A stretch of 64,000 nucleotides of DNA from Archivesica marissinica. Lineage: Eukaryota > Mollusca > Bivalvia > Venerida > Vesicomyidae. Of this stretch, positions 45,826-56,047 are shown one piece after another. Under the pieces are notes generated by a model. The model was not told where the DNA came from and made no database searches. It was given only the letters and a program-made list of their open reading frames with translations. The DNA lies in the NCBI GenBank assembly GCA_014843695.1, contig CM026397.1, forward strand, positions 51,091,611 to 51,155,610. The letters are read 5' to 3'. The position numbers were made by a program, and so were the translations under genes. Within the stretch, counting starts at the first letter, position 1. Each line of letters opens with the position of its first letter.

Positions 45826-46112
45826 CGGTGTGTTTTACGTTTATTTATCGTCGCTACCGGTTGCCCATATGAGCGACGCCTCCTGAAGATATTAGTTATT
45901 TTAGATTTTTTGAGGATAGTGCATGATACAGACATATACCCATTCCAGAATCTCCTCTGGTTCTTTTATGTGCACGATGTAAAGCACCGACACGAGACCT
46001 CGGTTTAACGTCCCATCTGAAACTGTTAATTTTATTATGGTCAGACGGGGGATCGAACCTGCGATCCCTGGATTACCAGTCCAGCGTGTTACCACTGGAC
46101 TACATATCCGTC
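45826..46112 (-). mobile_element. tRNA-Thr-like SINE, near full length
   Basis: Left 'cgtttatttatcgtcgctac', middle 'gaatctcctctggttctttt' and 'aacgtcccatctgaaactgt', right 'gatcgaacctgcgatccctg', 'gtgttaccactggactac'. The best-preserved copy of this family in the window. Confidence 0.8.
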
Positions 46113-46261
46113 TGTTCGCTCTACTGTAGAGGCAATCTTTATTTTATAATCCTCAGTTGAAATTGCTTAAATAATAAGACATCTGTATATGTTGTCTATG
46201 TAGACATTAATCGTTGTTTCGACACTATTTACACAAATGGTTCAAGCTAGCATATAGCCAT

Positions 46262-46700
46262 AGCAATGGCGTAGCTTCCAATAGGATATGTAAGCATGTG
46301 GAAGTCGTGATAGTGCAGTGGATGCGCGTTCACTTCAGGTGCGAAAGGTTCGGAGTTTGAGCCGCGCTGGACCCGTTACGAATGTCCTTAGGCAAGGCAT
46401 TTAATTTCCACGTTGCATCTTCTCTCTCCCTCGTGGCGATGGATTCCATCAGTAATGAGATCTCGAGAGTGATTAATACAAGTTGTAAGAACTTGTTTCG
46501 CAATCGAGCTAAACTAAATGTGTATAAACTAAGCATGTGTCTACCCATTTTCTTCAAATATTGAACACATGAAAATGAGAAAACTGCAATATTAAGTGAT
46601 GGGTAAGGGGTGGAGGTGTATGGTATGCAGCGAACCCATCGACTAGGAAAATAAGGGTTTCAGCATATTTTAATTGATAAAAATATGCCAAGATATCCCA
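46262..46700 (+). repeat. Dispersed 'tggcgtagctt' repeat split by a SINE
   Basis: 46,262-46,300 and 46,530-46,700 together match the uninterrupted copy at about 51,028-51,210 (gtggcgtagcttgctatcgg ... ggtatgtagcgaacccatca). Confidence 0.65.
46301..46529 (+). mobile_element. Full-length V-type SINE with 10-bp target-site duplication
   Basis: Flanked by TAAGCATGTG (46,291-46,300 and 46,530-46,539). A-box-like TAGTGCAGTGG and B-box-like GGTTCGGAGTTTGAGCC are followed by 'cttaggcaaggcatttaa', a V-SINE-like domain. Then 'tctctctccctcgtggcgat', 'gatctcgagagtgatta' and the family tail 'cgcaatcgagctaaactaaa'. V-SINE superfamily members (such as RUDI) are known to be widespread in molluscs; the exact family name is not established here. 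Confidence 0.85.
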
Positions 46701-46727
46701 CATATTACTGCTACAGTCTTTTAGGTG

Positions 46728-46962
46728 TGACGTCAAACCGAGGTCTCGTGTCGATGTCTTACACCGTGCACATAAAAGAACAATAGGACACGCTGGAATG
46801 GGTCTCTGTCTGTATCATTGCACTATCCTCCAACAAACTAAAAATTACTAATCTCTTCAGGAGGCGTCGCTCATATCATCGCACTATCAGTCAATATCTA
46901 AAATGGAGGTGTCGCTCATACGGGCAACTGGTAGCGACGATAAATAAACGTAAAACACACAC
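46728..46962 (+). mobile_element. tRNA-Thr-like SINE, 3' part
   Basis: 'accgaggtctcgtgtcgatg', 'gtctctgtctgtatcattgc', then two overlapping 3' ends (gaggcgtcgctcatat..., gtgtcgctcatacgggcaac), ending 'cgataaataaacgtaaaaca'. Confidence 0.7.
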
Positions 46963-47383
46963 ACCGCGTAATAGTATCCGAGTGTTGGCAGGGCTAAAGC
47001 CTCAAGTAGGAATATTTTGGAAAATATTTACAAACAATTTATATATAATATGGTTCATAAATAGTTGTATCAGCTATGTTTGTGTCAGGACATGAACGAT
47101 TATCATCGTTTTGATTGCGTTTAATCTTGATATTAATAAAACTAATCTAGGAGACCAAGTATCCAGGACAAGGGTAGAGCGGACGAATTAGCTGACACAT
47201 CCGTAATATACTATATCCCCGCGCTCCGTTGGCAATAGCACTGGATTACTATGTCAAATCGATATTATTGATTACGTTTATTATATAAACTTATCCTCAA
47301 AACTATTTAGTTATATATAATTTATTTCTAAATATATCTATATTTAAATGGAAGTGTGCCGCAATTTGATTACAATGCATGCA

Positions 47384-47566
47384 TACAGTCAAACTGGTAT
47401 TAAGCAGCCAGCCAAGTGAATCACATAACGTGATTGCTCAGCACAGATGGCTGCTTAATAGAGGTCAAATGTATAATAAAAACAACAAATTGGGAATATG
47501 GAAACTTGCTGCTTAATACAGGTTGGCTGCTTAATGGAGGTGACAACTAGCACAGGTTTGACTGTA
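47384..47566. mobile_element. TA-type MITE ('acagtcaaac'), complete
   Basis: Ends TACAGTCAAAC and GTTTGACTGTA with TA flanks. Interior 'ttaagcagcc' motifs in both orientations. No coding capacity. TA flanks fit a Tc1/mariner-like or similar superfamily; assignment open. Confidence 0.65.
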
Positions 47567-47569
47567 TAT

Positions 47570-48045
47570 ACTAGTTGTTATGTAACTATAGTTACATGCA
47601 TACATCAGAAAAACAGTTGTTCGGTTGATCAACACCCCTTCCATTTAGTGAATCGTTATTGAATAGTGACCATATAGCATTCTAAGGTATTACCCAGCAT
47701 ACTACAAGTGTTAAATCGTTGTTTTTACTGTTTTTTGTCATTCCTGAGCCAGACGGTTAACCGTTAATGGAGAGGGGGGGCATTAGTTTCGACTGTTGCC
47801 GTCCTGTACCCGAGATTCCGATTAATAGGGGAGACCAGGGTCCGTGGTTTAAATGATGTTTGACACAGACCGACAACACACAAGGGTCGCAAAACCCGTA
47901 TCATTGCGCAGACGAACGCTGTCAAAATGGCCAGATTTGGTGAAATAACGGATGAAGATCTTTCCTTATTAATATAAAACAGATTCTCATAAGAGTACGA
48001 AATATATCCTAATAGGGGCCGTTACGATTTCATCATATATAAAAG
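47570..48045. other. No gene seen
   Basis: Mixed AT-rich sequence without tandem repeats, SINE heads or supported reading frames. Confidence 0.4.
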
Positions 48046-48049
48046 TATA

Positions 48050-48240
48050 ATATATTATAATTATATAGTTTCTCTACTTTTCAGCTTTAACATTACTATA
48101 TAATTTCAATGTGCAGTTAGTTTTCACTTATGGTCCTAACTTTTGATTGCATTTCATATGTATATATGTTTAGGGTCTCATGGTAGATTAATTTGTGTTA
48201 AACGAGTTCTCTCGTAAAATAAAGTCTTTATTATTATTTT
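48050..48240 (+). mobile_element. LINE 3' UTR and (ATT)n tail
   Basis: 'agggtctcatggtagattaa', 'gagttctctcgtaaaataaa', then (TTATTA)n. Same tail family as 5,690-5,775. Confidence 0.65.
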
Positions 48241-48274
48241 TTTTGAAGTTCATGTATTGTGATTAGAAGAATTT

Positions 48275-48508
48275 GGCTCTACCATGTTCAGAGATTTCTA
48301 AGGACGATCTCAACTCTATGTTGACCAAATGCTATCGTTTAATCACATTGTTCATCATCGTTTCATATATACATGTGAATACAAAACATGACAAATAAAA
48401 GAAAGGCAAACGGGTCGGGCAACAAGTTCTAGCAACAGTTACGGTCCTTCCGCTTCCATGACAGCATTAGGAAAGTATACAGTAGAAATCTCTGAACATG
48501 GTAGAGCT
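48275..48508. mobile_element. MITE with 26-bp TIRs
   Basis: Left 'ggctctaccatgttcagaga' + 'tttcta' is matched by the reverse complement of 48,483-48,508 with one mismatch. About 180 bp lie between; no coding signal. Confidence 0.6.
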
Positions 48509-48704
48509 ATTGTGTAAGGAATTACTCGCGGGTTAATAGTTTCCATCGAGGTATGAACTACATTGGGCGTGCTTAAAGTGTGTGGAGGCAGACGTTAACG
48601 TTAACGGGGGAAGCTAAAATGGTTTGTACTTTTCAATTCCGTGTTAATTGTTTGGGCCATTTGAGTTTTAATACATGCTTCGAGTTCCTCTTCTCTCTCC
48701 TTCA

Positions 48705-48960
48705 CGACGATTCGCGCAGTGGTTATCGCGTTCGCTTCACACCAATGCAACACGGGTTCGAGCCTCGCACCGGGAAGTATGCGACATGATACGATGGTCG
48801 CCAGATCGGACAGGTGGGTTTTCTCCGGGTACTCCGGTTTCCTCCCACACGAATGACCACATATACGCTTTCATCCGCGCCAACGAGGGCGATTAATATA
48901 AGTTGTTAGAACTTGCTTCGCAATCGTTGTAAAATAAATCAAGTTTAAGGGATGATATCG
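48705..48960 (+). mobile_element. tRNA-derived SINE variant with V-type tail
   Basis: A-box-like 'cgcgcagtggttatcgcg' and B-box 'cgggttcgagcctcgc'. Then 'ggttttctccgggtactccg', a motif I recall from bivalve SINEs, and the family tail 'cttcgcaatcgttgtaaaat'. Confidence 0.7.
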
Positions 48961-49389
48961 CGATAGAAATTAGGCTAAGGCTGTAAAAACGGGTTTCGCA
49001 ATCGATCTAAATTAATGTAATTGTGCATCAATTCATGCTTTGTGGTTTGATCGCGTTTGTTTTTTCTCTGGTTTAATGTCTCACCAACAACTTAAAGCCA
49101 TATTTAGTGATTAGGGTAATCTCCAGCTATGATTAGTGCAGTACGATACCGGATGCAGACGATCAGCTTTTCAGCTTTTCGTAACATGAACGAATTCTAC
49201 ACCCCAGTGTGTTTCGAACATACAACATTAATGGCAAGTGGTTCGAAGTCAGCAGCGGTTACAATGTGTGCGTCATTCGATTATTATCAATAGCGACATT
49301 TGACCGATTATCCACTTAAAACGTTGACGTTAACATATTCTAGGTGAAACTTTGTTATATAAAACAAGCAGAACATTCCGATTTTTATC

Positions 49390-50751
49390 TTACTCAAAAT
49401 TTTTACAAATTTTATTCCGCATTTTATCAGCAAGCCGTGCAATTTTATCAGCATCAACAACAGTGTAGTGGTTGTTCATCTCCCGTTTTCTGTCAACGTT
49501 ACTCCATGATGTATAGAACACATGTCGCCATTTAGCCATTGCTTGGAAATGTATATTCGCTGCTGGGTAATAGGCAGGAAATATTTCAATAAGAGAGGCA
49601 TGTCCGGGTAAAAATAAAGTGTGAGACAGTCCCGCGCCATGCATTCCAATCAGAATATCTGTTTTTGCTGTTATTTTTAATTGTTCACGCATGGGCAATA
49701 CATCTATTTGTAAGCCAGCTACATTGTGACCTTTGAATTTATCTGATATTTTACGTAGAAGTTCATCTTCATTTTTGATTTTTCTAGAAATTGAACCCGA
49801 TGGATTTCTAGGATGGGCTACATAATCCCGTCTCCATAGTATCAAAATATTTAACATTTTACAATTTAAGGCATCCTCTGGAAATATGCCATGTTTAGAT
49901 AGAAAGAACTGTCTAAATTCCCCAAGGTACGACACTTCCGTAAGCGTATGCTTATTCAAAGGACTATCATATCCCACAATGCCCCAGATCAAGCTATTGA
50001 ATGCAACAGGTTTACGAATTTCTCCTATACGCACGACTTTCCCGAATAGGTCCCGCCATGTTGAATCAAGACCACCAGAGGGATGACCGTCAATCCAAAG
50101 AATGGTTATGTTTTTGGGATTGAGCTGGAAAACCTTTGCGACTAGAAAAGTATTAAACCAGTCGGTCATCGTATGGTACATGTTAACATACTCGTATCGT
50201 TGAACAGCTATCGTAAATCCAGGCATTTCGTAACTATCCAGCGTTTCTCTTTTCGTTTCTAATTTCTTCATCCAACTGTTTAGGTAGTGACTATCTGATC
50301 CAAATGTGTAAGCAACTTCATTACCACAAGGAAGTCTAAAAAATCCGCGCGATAAGGAATAATACTCGTCATTTTCCGCTTGGTTCATGACGTCAGAAAT
50401 ATTCTCACCCCCTTTCCTGCCTCTACCATATCTTGGGTCAATGACTACGTTATCGAGCTTGGCAAACCGATTATTGTAAACTGTATAGTGGCCTTCACAC
50501 GAGGTCACACTATTGTTAAGTAAATAGTCAAGATACGGGTCACGATTTTTTAAATAATCTGTATACATATTGGCCAGTCCTATTCGATTAGCTGAATATC
50601 GCGATTGTATTGCATTTTGGCGGCCATGATAAGATGGCGACGAGGGCATGGCATCATGCACAATGGAGAGAATGCCGACTCTCCACCTTAGCATTGTAGA
50701 TAGGAATAACAGCACGTATAGTACAACCGCAAGTCGAGAATAATACTTCAT
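49390..50751 (-). CDS. GT61-family glycosyltransferase, intronless
   Basis: Uninterrupted 453-codon frame from ATG (50,751-50,749) to TAA (49,392-49,390). Residues about 7-24 are hydrophobic after a basic start, fitting a type II signal anchor with the catalytic part in the ER/Golgi lumen. Motifs typical of GT61 (DUF563) enzymes such as EOGT-, POMGNT2- and xylosyltransferase-like proteins are present: a MYHTMTDWFN segment (191-200), a WIDGHPSG region (about 220-230) and GMHGAGLSHTLFLP with its His-Gly-Ala-Gly core (about 369-382) near the C-terminus. The length fits the family (about 450-580). It would transfer a sugar nucleotide-derived residue to a protein or glycan; donor and acceptor cannot be read from sequence. 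No intron, poly-A tail or target-site duplication was seen, so whether it is an old retrocopy or a normal single-exon gene is open. Many GT61 genes occur in expanded families in molluscs, from memory. Confidence 0.9.
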   Translation of the reverse strand: MKYYSRLAVVLYVLLFLSTMLRWRVGILSIVHDAMPSSPSYHGRQNAIQSRYSANRIGLANMYTDYLKNRDPYLDYLLNNSVTSCEGHYTVYNNRFAKLDNVVIDPRYGRGRKGGENISDVMNQAENDEYYSLSRGFFRLPCGNEVAYTFGSDSHYLNSWMKKLETKRETLDSYEMPGFTIAVQRYEYVNMYHTMTDWFNTFLVAKVFQLNPKNITILWIDGHPSGGLDSTWRDLFGKVVRIGEIRKPVAFNSLIWGIVGYDSPLNKHTLTEVSYLGEFRQFFLSKHGIFPEDALNCKMLNILILWRRDYVAHPRNPSGSISRKIKNEDELLRKISDKFKGHNVAGLQIDVLPMREQLKITAKTDILIGMHGAGLSHTLFLPGHASLIEIFPAYYPAANIHFQAMAKWRHVFYTSWSNVDRKREMNNHYTVVDADKIARLADKMRNKICKNFE

Positions 50752-51027
50752 ATTAGTAGGGTATTGTTACGTAGTAAGGAAATCATCAGCGGCGTACATA
50801 TGTGCGTTCTTTCTTGTCCATGTGTCGCTGGTATAGAAGCAAGTCGTTCACTCATATATTGAAACACGAGTTTGGAATATTTCTTCCAATGATTGTCACT
50901 GCTCAGCTAACTTGTCGTGTCACCTGCAACAGCTGTAATAAATACGTGGATATATTAATGTATTGGATATGTGTTGTTCGTTATCAGAATCAAGAGAGTA
51001 CATTGTTATATGTCTTCTATATAGGAC

Positions 51028-51210
51028 AGTGGCGTAGCTTGCTATCGGCACTGTAGGCACGTGCCTACACAACTGAACATATGTGAAAATGACAATAAAA
51101 ACGAACGGTCAGGGGTGGAGATGTATGGTATGTAGCGAACCCATCACATATGAAAATAAGTCGGTGTATCATTACATATACATTTTAATTGATATTTAGT
51201 ATGGGGATTT
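51028..51210 (+). repeat. Dispersed 'tggcgtagctt' repeat, uninterrupted copy
   Basis: Matches the split copy at 46,262-46,700. Confidence 0.6.
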
Positions 51211-51217
51211 ATAAGAA

Positions 51218-51342
51218 CAGGCGGGTCTGTAGACCGGTGGTAACACGCTGGACTGGTAATCCAGGGATCGCAGGTTCAATCCCCCGTCTGATCATAATAC
51301 AATTAACAGTCTTTCAGATGGGACTTTAAACCGAGGTTTTCG
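51218..51342 (+). mobile_element. tRNA-Thr-like SINE, 5' part
   Basis: Best tRNA-like head in the window: 'gtagaccggtggtaacacgc', then a 5-bp stem and loop (ctggaCTGGTAAtccag, anticodon-like GGT) and a 'ggttcaatcccc' B-box. It lacks a matching acceptor stem, so it is not a functional tRNA. Joined at 51,342 to a V-type SINE tail. Confidence 0.75.
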
Positions 51343-51464
51343 CAATCGAGCTAAAATAAATTTGTATAAACTAAATATTCAATGCGGTGTCAACAGTGCA
51401 CACGCTTGTCAAACTATTCTTGTTTATTAGTTGTTGTTTTTCTTCTCCTCCAGTTTCAATTCAA

Positions 51465-51600
51465 TCTAATTATTTTAGCTCGATTGCGAAACAAGTTCAA
51501 TTTATTTTCTTTCAACTTATATCAATCACTCTCGAGACCTCATTCCTGGTGGAATACATCGCCACGAGGGAGAGAGAATAGGCAACGTGGAATTTAAATG
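51465..51600 (-). mobile_element. V-type SINE 3' fragment, inverted
   Basis: 'tagctcgattgcgaaacaag', 'ctcgagacctcattcctggt', 'ggcaacgtggaatttaaatg'. Confidence 0.75.
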
Positions 51601-51699
51601 CATTGCGTTTTAACAGTTCATTTTTTTTACAATATCATGTAATACGATATGACTCGACATCAGTCACCATTTTGCATTACAAATACATGATAATGCGAT

Positions 51700-51840
51700 T
51701 TGTTAGTTTATACAAATTAATTTTAGCTCGATTGCGAGACAAGTTCTTACAACTTATATTAATCGCTCTCGATACCTCATTCTTGGTGGAATCCATCGCC
51801 ACGAGGGAGAGAGAAGAGGCAACGTAGAATATAAATGCAT
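51700..51840 (-). mobile_element. V-type SINE 3' fragment, inverted
   Basis: 'ttagctcgattgcgagacaa', 'tctcgatacctcattcttgg', 'ggcaacgtagaatataaatg'. Begins with the family tail 'agtttatacaaattaatttt'. Confidence 0.75.
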
Positions 51841-52231
51841 AACTTTTAGAGTTGAGAAATCGTGTCGACTAGTTCAATGCGTATATGGTAGTATTTGTAA
51901 CATCCAAAGAAATAATGATAAGTTGACTCGGTTTGGCCGCATGTGCATAGTGGTGAATCGATTATATTTTTAGAGAAGATATCATCTTTTAAAAAACTAC
52001 AATTTGTCCTCCTCAATTGGGCAAGTAATATTTGGCTCTTGCACTTACCAGAAAAGTATTAGTTGACTGGAGTATTACTCTCATGAAGTCCACATAGTCC
52101 AGTTCAATAATTATTTCAACCTGTATATATATCCATAGGCTACTATTATTTCATTTTACTTGAAGTACATTATGTTCCTCAAGCTTAGATTCCAAAATTA
52201 AAAGGTGTAATAATAATTCGTACTGTTATCA

Positions 52232-52463
52232 TTAACACTTTCACCGCCAGTGTCGCATAAAAGCGACTTTGCAAAAAGCAGAGAACCCGATCAGATAGAA
52301 CAGAACGTGCCGTCTGATCAGGCTGTATGCTGATTGCTCTTCAGACAATGGAGCTGAAGCACCTGTCCGAATAGCAAACAACATAGATCCTGATCCGAAT
52401 CGGCGTATCTGGATGTATGTTGTTTGCACATGCTCTGAATTTATTCGGCGCTGAAAGAGTTAA
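52232..52463. mobile_element. TTAA MITE, family B
   Basis: TTAACACTTTCACCGCC ... GGCGCTGAAAGAGTTAA with the family-B core modules (gaacgtgccgtctgatcagg, gcaaacaacatagatcctga). Confidence 0.75.
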
Positions 52464-53570
52464 ACCATGCTCAATTGCATATACCAGCTGTGTCCGAAGA
52501 CACACATACTTTGATTTAAATTCACCTGCATTTTGCTCTGCAAGCTTACATACTCAGCAGCTGAAATGATCCAAATAGAATTGTCAAATGTAAGCAATAT
52601 ATAAACTCAAATTCTGACCTCGTAAATCCAAAATCTGAGGTATTGTAGCTACCATATTCCCATAACCAATGTACCACTCAAGTGACAAATTCATGTACTA
52701 ACACGTTATGCACGAAATCCACGGTCCTACATATTGACAAAAACACCAAGAAACTGAAAATGTGATACATGTTTGCACTAGTAGAGTATGCATTTTTAAA
52801 ACATTGATTTGCATTCCTCGTTATGGTATAAGGTTTTATGAATAGTTTAATTGTTCATTCCTCACAACAAATGCCTAAATAATCTCCTAACGTGGTTTTA
52901 ATACTAGCTCTTATCGTTCTTTTTTCTTTTCAATTATCCGCATGTCTAGCTTCCTGGTGTTGAGAAACGTTGTAACACGTATGGTTGAATAGTGCCATAC
53001 GACCTGTATGCCGCCTGACATATTAGTTCTTATGTGTACTATATATCCGCATGGGTAACTGTGTTAGCTCATGGCGGGTGACAATATGTCGTTACTATAA
53101 CGGTATACAGGGTGTTATCAGAACTGCCAATGTTTATGCAGGTCGTGACGTCATACCTTTGTATTTGCAGTCCATTATTATTAATATTGGACTGGTGCCA
53201 AAAGGCCAGAGTATTATATTAAATAATATGCGTACATGTACGAAATTAACAATTTTATTTAGTAGGACCTTGTTATATATACGTGTGTGTGTTTTAAGTA
53301 AGATATATGCCTCAAACAGATCCAATATGTAAACTATTAGTACTGTCTTCGGCGCTACGCGCCTCACACGGATCGTTTTCGGCTTATATCCTATACATAT
53401 TTACAAAGCATTGCAACATCTGGTCATTTATAATAATTGTGCATCATTGCATATACATGTACAGCATCCAATGTATACATTGTGCAAAAAACAGCTATTT
53501 TGCACACGATACTAAGTATTGTGATTGTCTAATGAATATATTATAAATATATAATGTGTGTATCGCTAAT
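52464..53570. other. No recognisable gene
   Basis: AT-rich. Short ORFs (for example 53,051-53,332) lack motifs or splice-supported extensions. Confidence 0.4.
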
Positions 53571-54510
53571 TTATCTTACCGAGAGAAATTATGTAATAGT
53601 TGTCGGTTTCTTTTGATGAGGCGCCAATATGTTTGGCTGTTTCGTTAAAGTTACGATTTTGATTGCGTAAGGTAACAGGTGGTCAGCGCCACACTGTCTG
53701 ACTTAAATGTATATATTTCCGAGTAATTGTGATGAGAAATTAGAACACAATAGGCTGTCCTTATGCAAGGATTGATTGTGTATCTCAAATAGAAAACAAT
53801 TACTGTTTCTATGACGCTAAAGGCAATATGCCTTAATGTATATTAATTTAATATACTTATAAAACGAACTATAAACTGAACTTAAGTGATAAGGACACAG
53901 TGAATAGCGATTGATTAACTAGCACCGTATGTCTTAAATAGAATACGTGAAAGCTAAGATACAAGATGAGATGTTATCTGTATATTAATTTAAATATACT
54001 TATAAAACGAACTTAAGTGTTACGAACACGTTGAATAGCGATGGATTAAATAGTATATAATACGTGATAGGTGATATGATATAGATAAGAGATACAAATT
54101 ATCTCTAAAATATAGCGGTAATAAATTGATACCAGAACAGTTCGGAGAGATATTGAATTTATCAAAAGACGCGAGATAACCTTGATTGTATATTGAAGAT
54201 TAAACATGTAATCCAATTATCGACAGGGCGGTGATCTAATAAAGACACTAGAAATTAATGAGGCTTGAAGTGATTATGATGTAGATAGTAAATCATAGAT
54301 TCACGGGACTTAAATATATGAAATAGAAGATATATCAGAAGACCAGTAAAATAGATAGAAAAAGAACATTGTGTTACGTGGTTATTGTTTTGATAGAGAA
54401 CTGAAATATACCCCTAGACAACCGACCAGAGAGTGTATGTAGCTTAGACCTTGGAAAGAGCCGTAAATAGACCAGACGGAGAGTAAGAGCAGACGAGGGG
54501 GGACGCCACA
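53570..54510 (+). mobile_element. Putative LTR/leader region upstream of gag (limits unclear)
   Basis: AT-rich with a diverged internal duplication ('tatattaatttaatatactt' near 53,838 and 53,981). It ends in '...ggacgccaca', two bases before a primer-binding-like site. A possible LTR 5' end is TGTTACGTGG at about 54,371. No second LTR copy was found in the window, so the assignment is tentative. Confidence 0.35.
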
Positions 54511-54512
54511 AA

Positions 54513-54531
54513 TGGGACGCTCGTCCGGGAT
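54513..54531 (+). promoter_or_regulatory. Candidate tRNA primer-binding site
   Basis: TGGGACGCTCGTCCGGGAT starts with TGG, and its 3' 13 bases (CTCGTCCGGGAT plus one) match the classic tRNA-Pro PBS, with one extra base in the 5' part. It lies just after a possible LTR end (...CCACA). Confidence 0.5.
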
Positions 54532-54941
54532 CATCAGACATACAGAGGAAGAAAACTTGTGAAGGACACTTACATTAAATAAAAGAAGATACAACGAACT
54601 ATTAATCACGTGAATAAGAAGATACAACGAACTATTGAAATAACGAGAATACATCAACGAACATTTAAATTGTGAACTATTAAAGTGTAATCTAGTGAAT
54701 TATTATATAACGGAAATTATTGTGTGACAAATTTTAAATTGTGATAAAATATATTATTGGATTATCAGAAGATACGGATTTCGGTGAGTACCAATTTCTT
54801 GTCATAGAGGCATTTTCTATTATATGGTTATACATATTGTAGTATTGATTCTCGTCCATGTATTGAACTCACGATTAGCGTACATAGGGATATATATTAT
54901 TGGGATAAAATTAAAATAGTTTAGGAACTAAAAGAAATAAA

Positions 54942-55998
54942 ATGACTACCACTAGGAGTGCTGCTAAGGACAATGAGGGGCCGGCAAACCCCGACTTGCA
55001 GACCACAGGTAATGAGATATGGGATAAATGAATGAGACTCCCCTACTTTAATCAGGCCAGCCTGGAGCGCCAGGGCGAGATTTATGAGAAAGAGAGAGGG
55101 AAAATAGTAGAAATAGAATTAGTAAAACAAAGAGAAGATAAAGATAGAGAGACGGAAAGAGAAGATAGAGAGAGAGAAAGAGAAGATAGAGAGAGAGAAT
55201 TAGTAATACAGAGAGAAAAAGAGGAAAGAGATAAGGATGAAAGATTACAGATTGAGAAAATGCAGATGGAAATTCGTCTGAGAGAGATTCAGAGAGAGAG
55301 AGCAGGAGTCGCAGCGGAATATAACTCCCCCTCCGGAGATGAGACTCCATACAAATAAAGTATCTGTACCTATGTGGACCCAAAATATGAGGCCCGATAA
55401 ATTCTTCTCTACATGTGAGAGATTGTTTGAAGCAAGTCAGATTGCCAGACAGGCTTGGGTAGGTTACATTATAGATAAATTGTCGGATAAGGCCCGAAAT
55501 ATATATGCTACTCTCCCTGGCCGAGACGCCAATAACTATGACACACTTAAAGCGGCGATATTAGATGAATATCGACTGTCACCCACGGTGTATAGAAACA
55601 ATTTCTTTACTTGGATAAAGAGACCTGGTCAGACATATTCTGAGTACATCAAGGAATTAAGGGAACAAATCGCCCTGTGGACAGATAACTCTGATCCCAG
55701 CGAAATGAACTGGATTGACCTGCTCCTTCGATACAGGTTCGATTCCCAGTTAAGTGATGAGCTTAATTTGTTCATTCTGGATAAGAAGGCATCCACTCTC
55801 CAGGAATGTATTTCCCTAGCAGACGAATATCACCTCCATCGTAAGTTAATACCTAGAACACGGATTAGTGCCAATCCGAGTATGAGACCTAGAGAGGCAG
55901 AACACAGAGTTCCTACTACAAGGCCGTACAACCCTCCACCTGTAAACCGATCTCATATTAGGACCGATAACTCGCTACCCTGCAATAAAAAATCCTAG
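54942..55998 (+). pseudogene. Retrotransposon gag, disrupted
   Basis: ATG 54,942 opens a frame (MTTTRSAAKDNEGPANP) that meets TGA at 55,029-55,031. It continues in frame from ATG 55,032 through a long Glu/Arg/Lys coiled-coil region (about 55,080-55,310), then shifts frame near 55,345-55,360. It runs on to 55,998 as a capsid-like domain (PDKFFSTCERLFEA, WVGYIIDKLSDKARNIYATL, YRNNFFTWIKRPGQTYSEYI, LLLRYRFDSQL). The capsid resembles Ty3/Gypsy-type gag. A zinc knuckle and protease are not seen; the frame ends in CNKKS and stop. The neighbouring pol (56,048-59,176) is on the other strand. Confidence 0.75.
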
Positions 55999-56047
55999 TG
56001 TAACCGTGTGGATTTTAACACTTTTTGTAAATTGTATTATAATGACA

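Noticed and set aside
51218..51290. Functional tRNA-Thr gene
   Set aside because: Anticodon arm and B-box look right, but there is no pairing acceptor stem and the sequence continues into a SINE body.
55048..55383. Leu/Ser-rich ORF antisense to gag
   Set aside because: Shadow of the AGA/GAA-rich coiled-coil region of gag.
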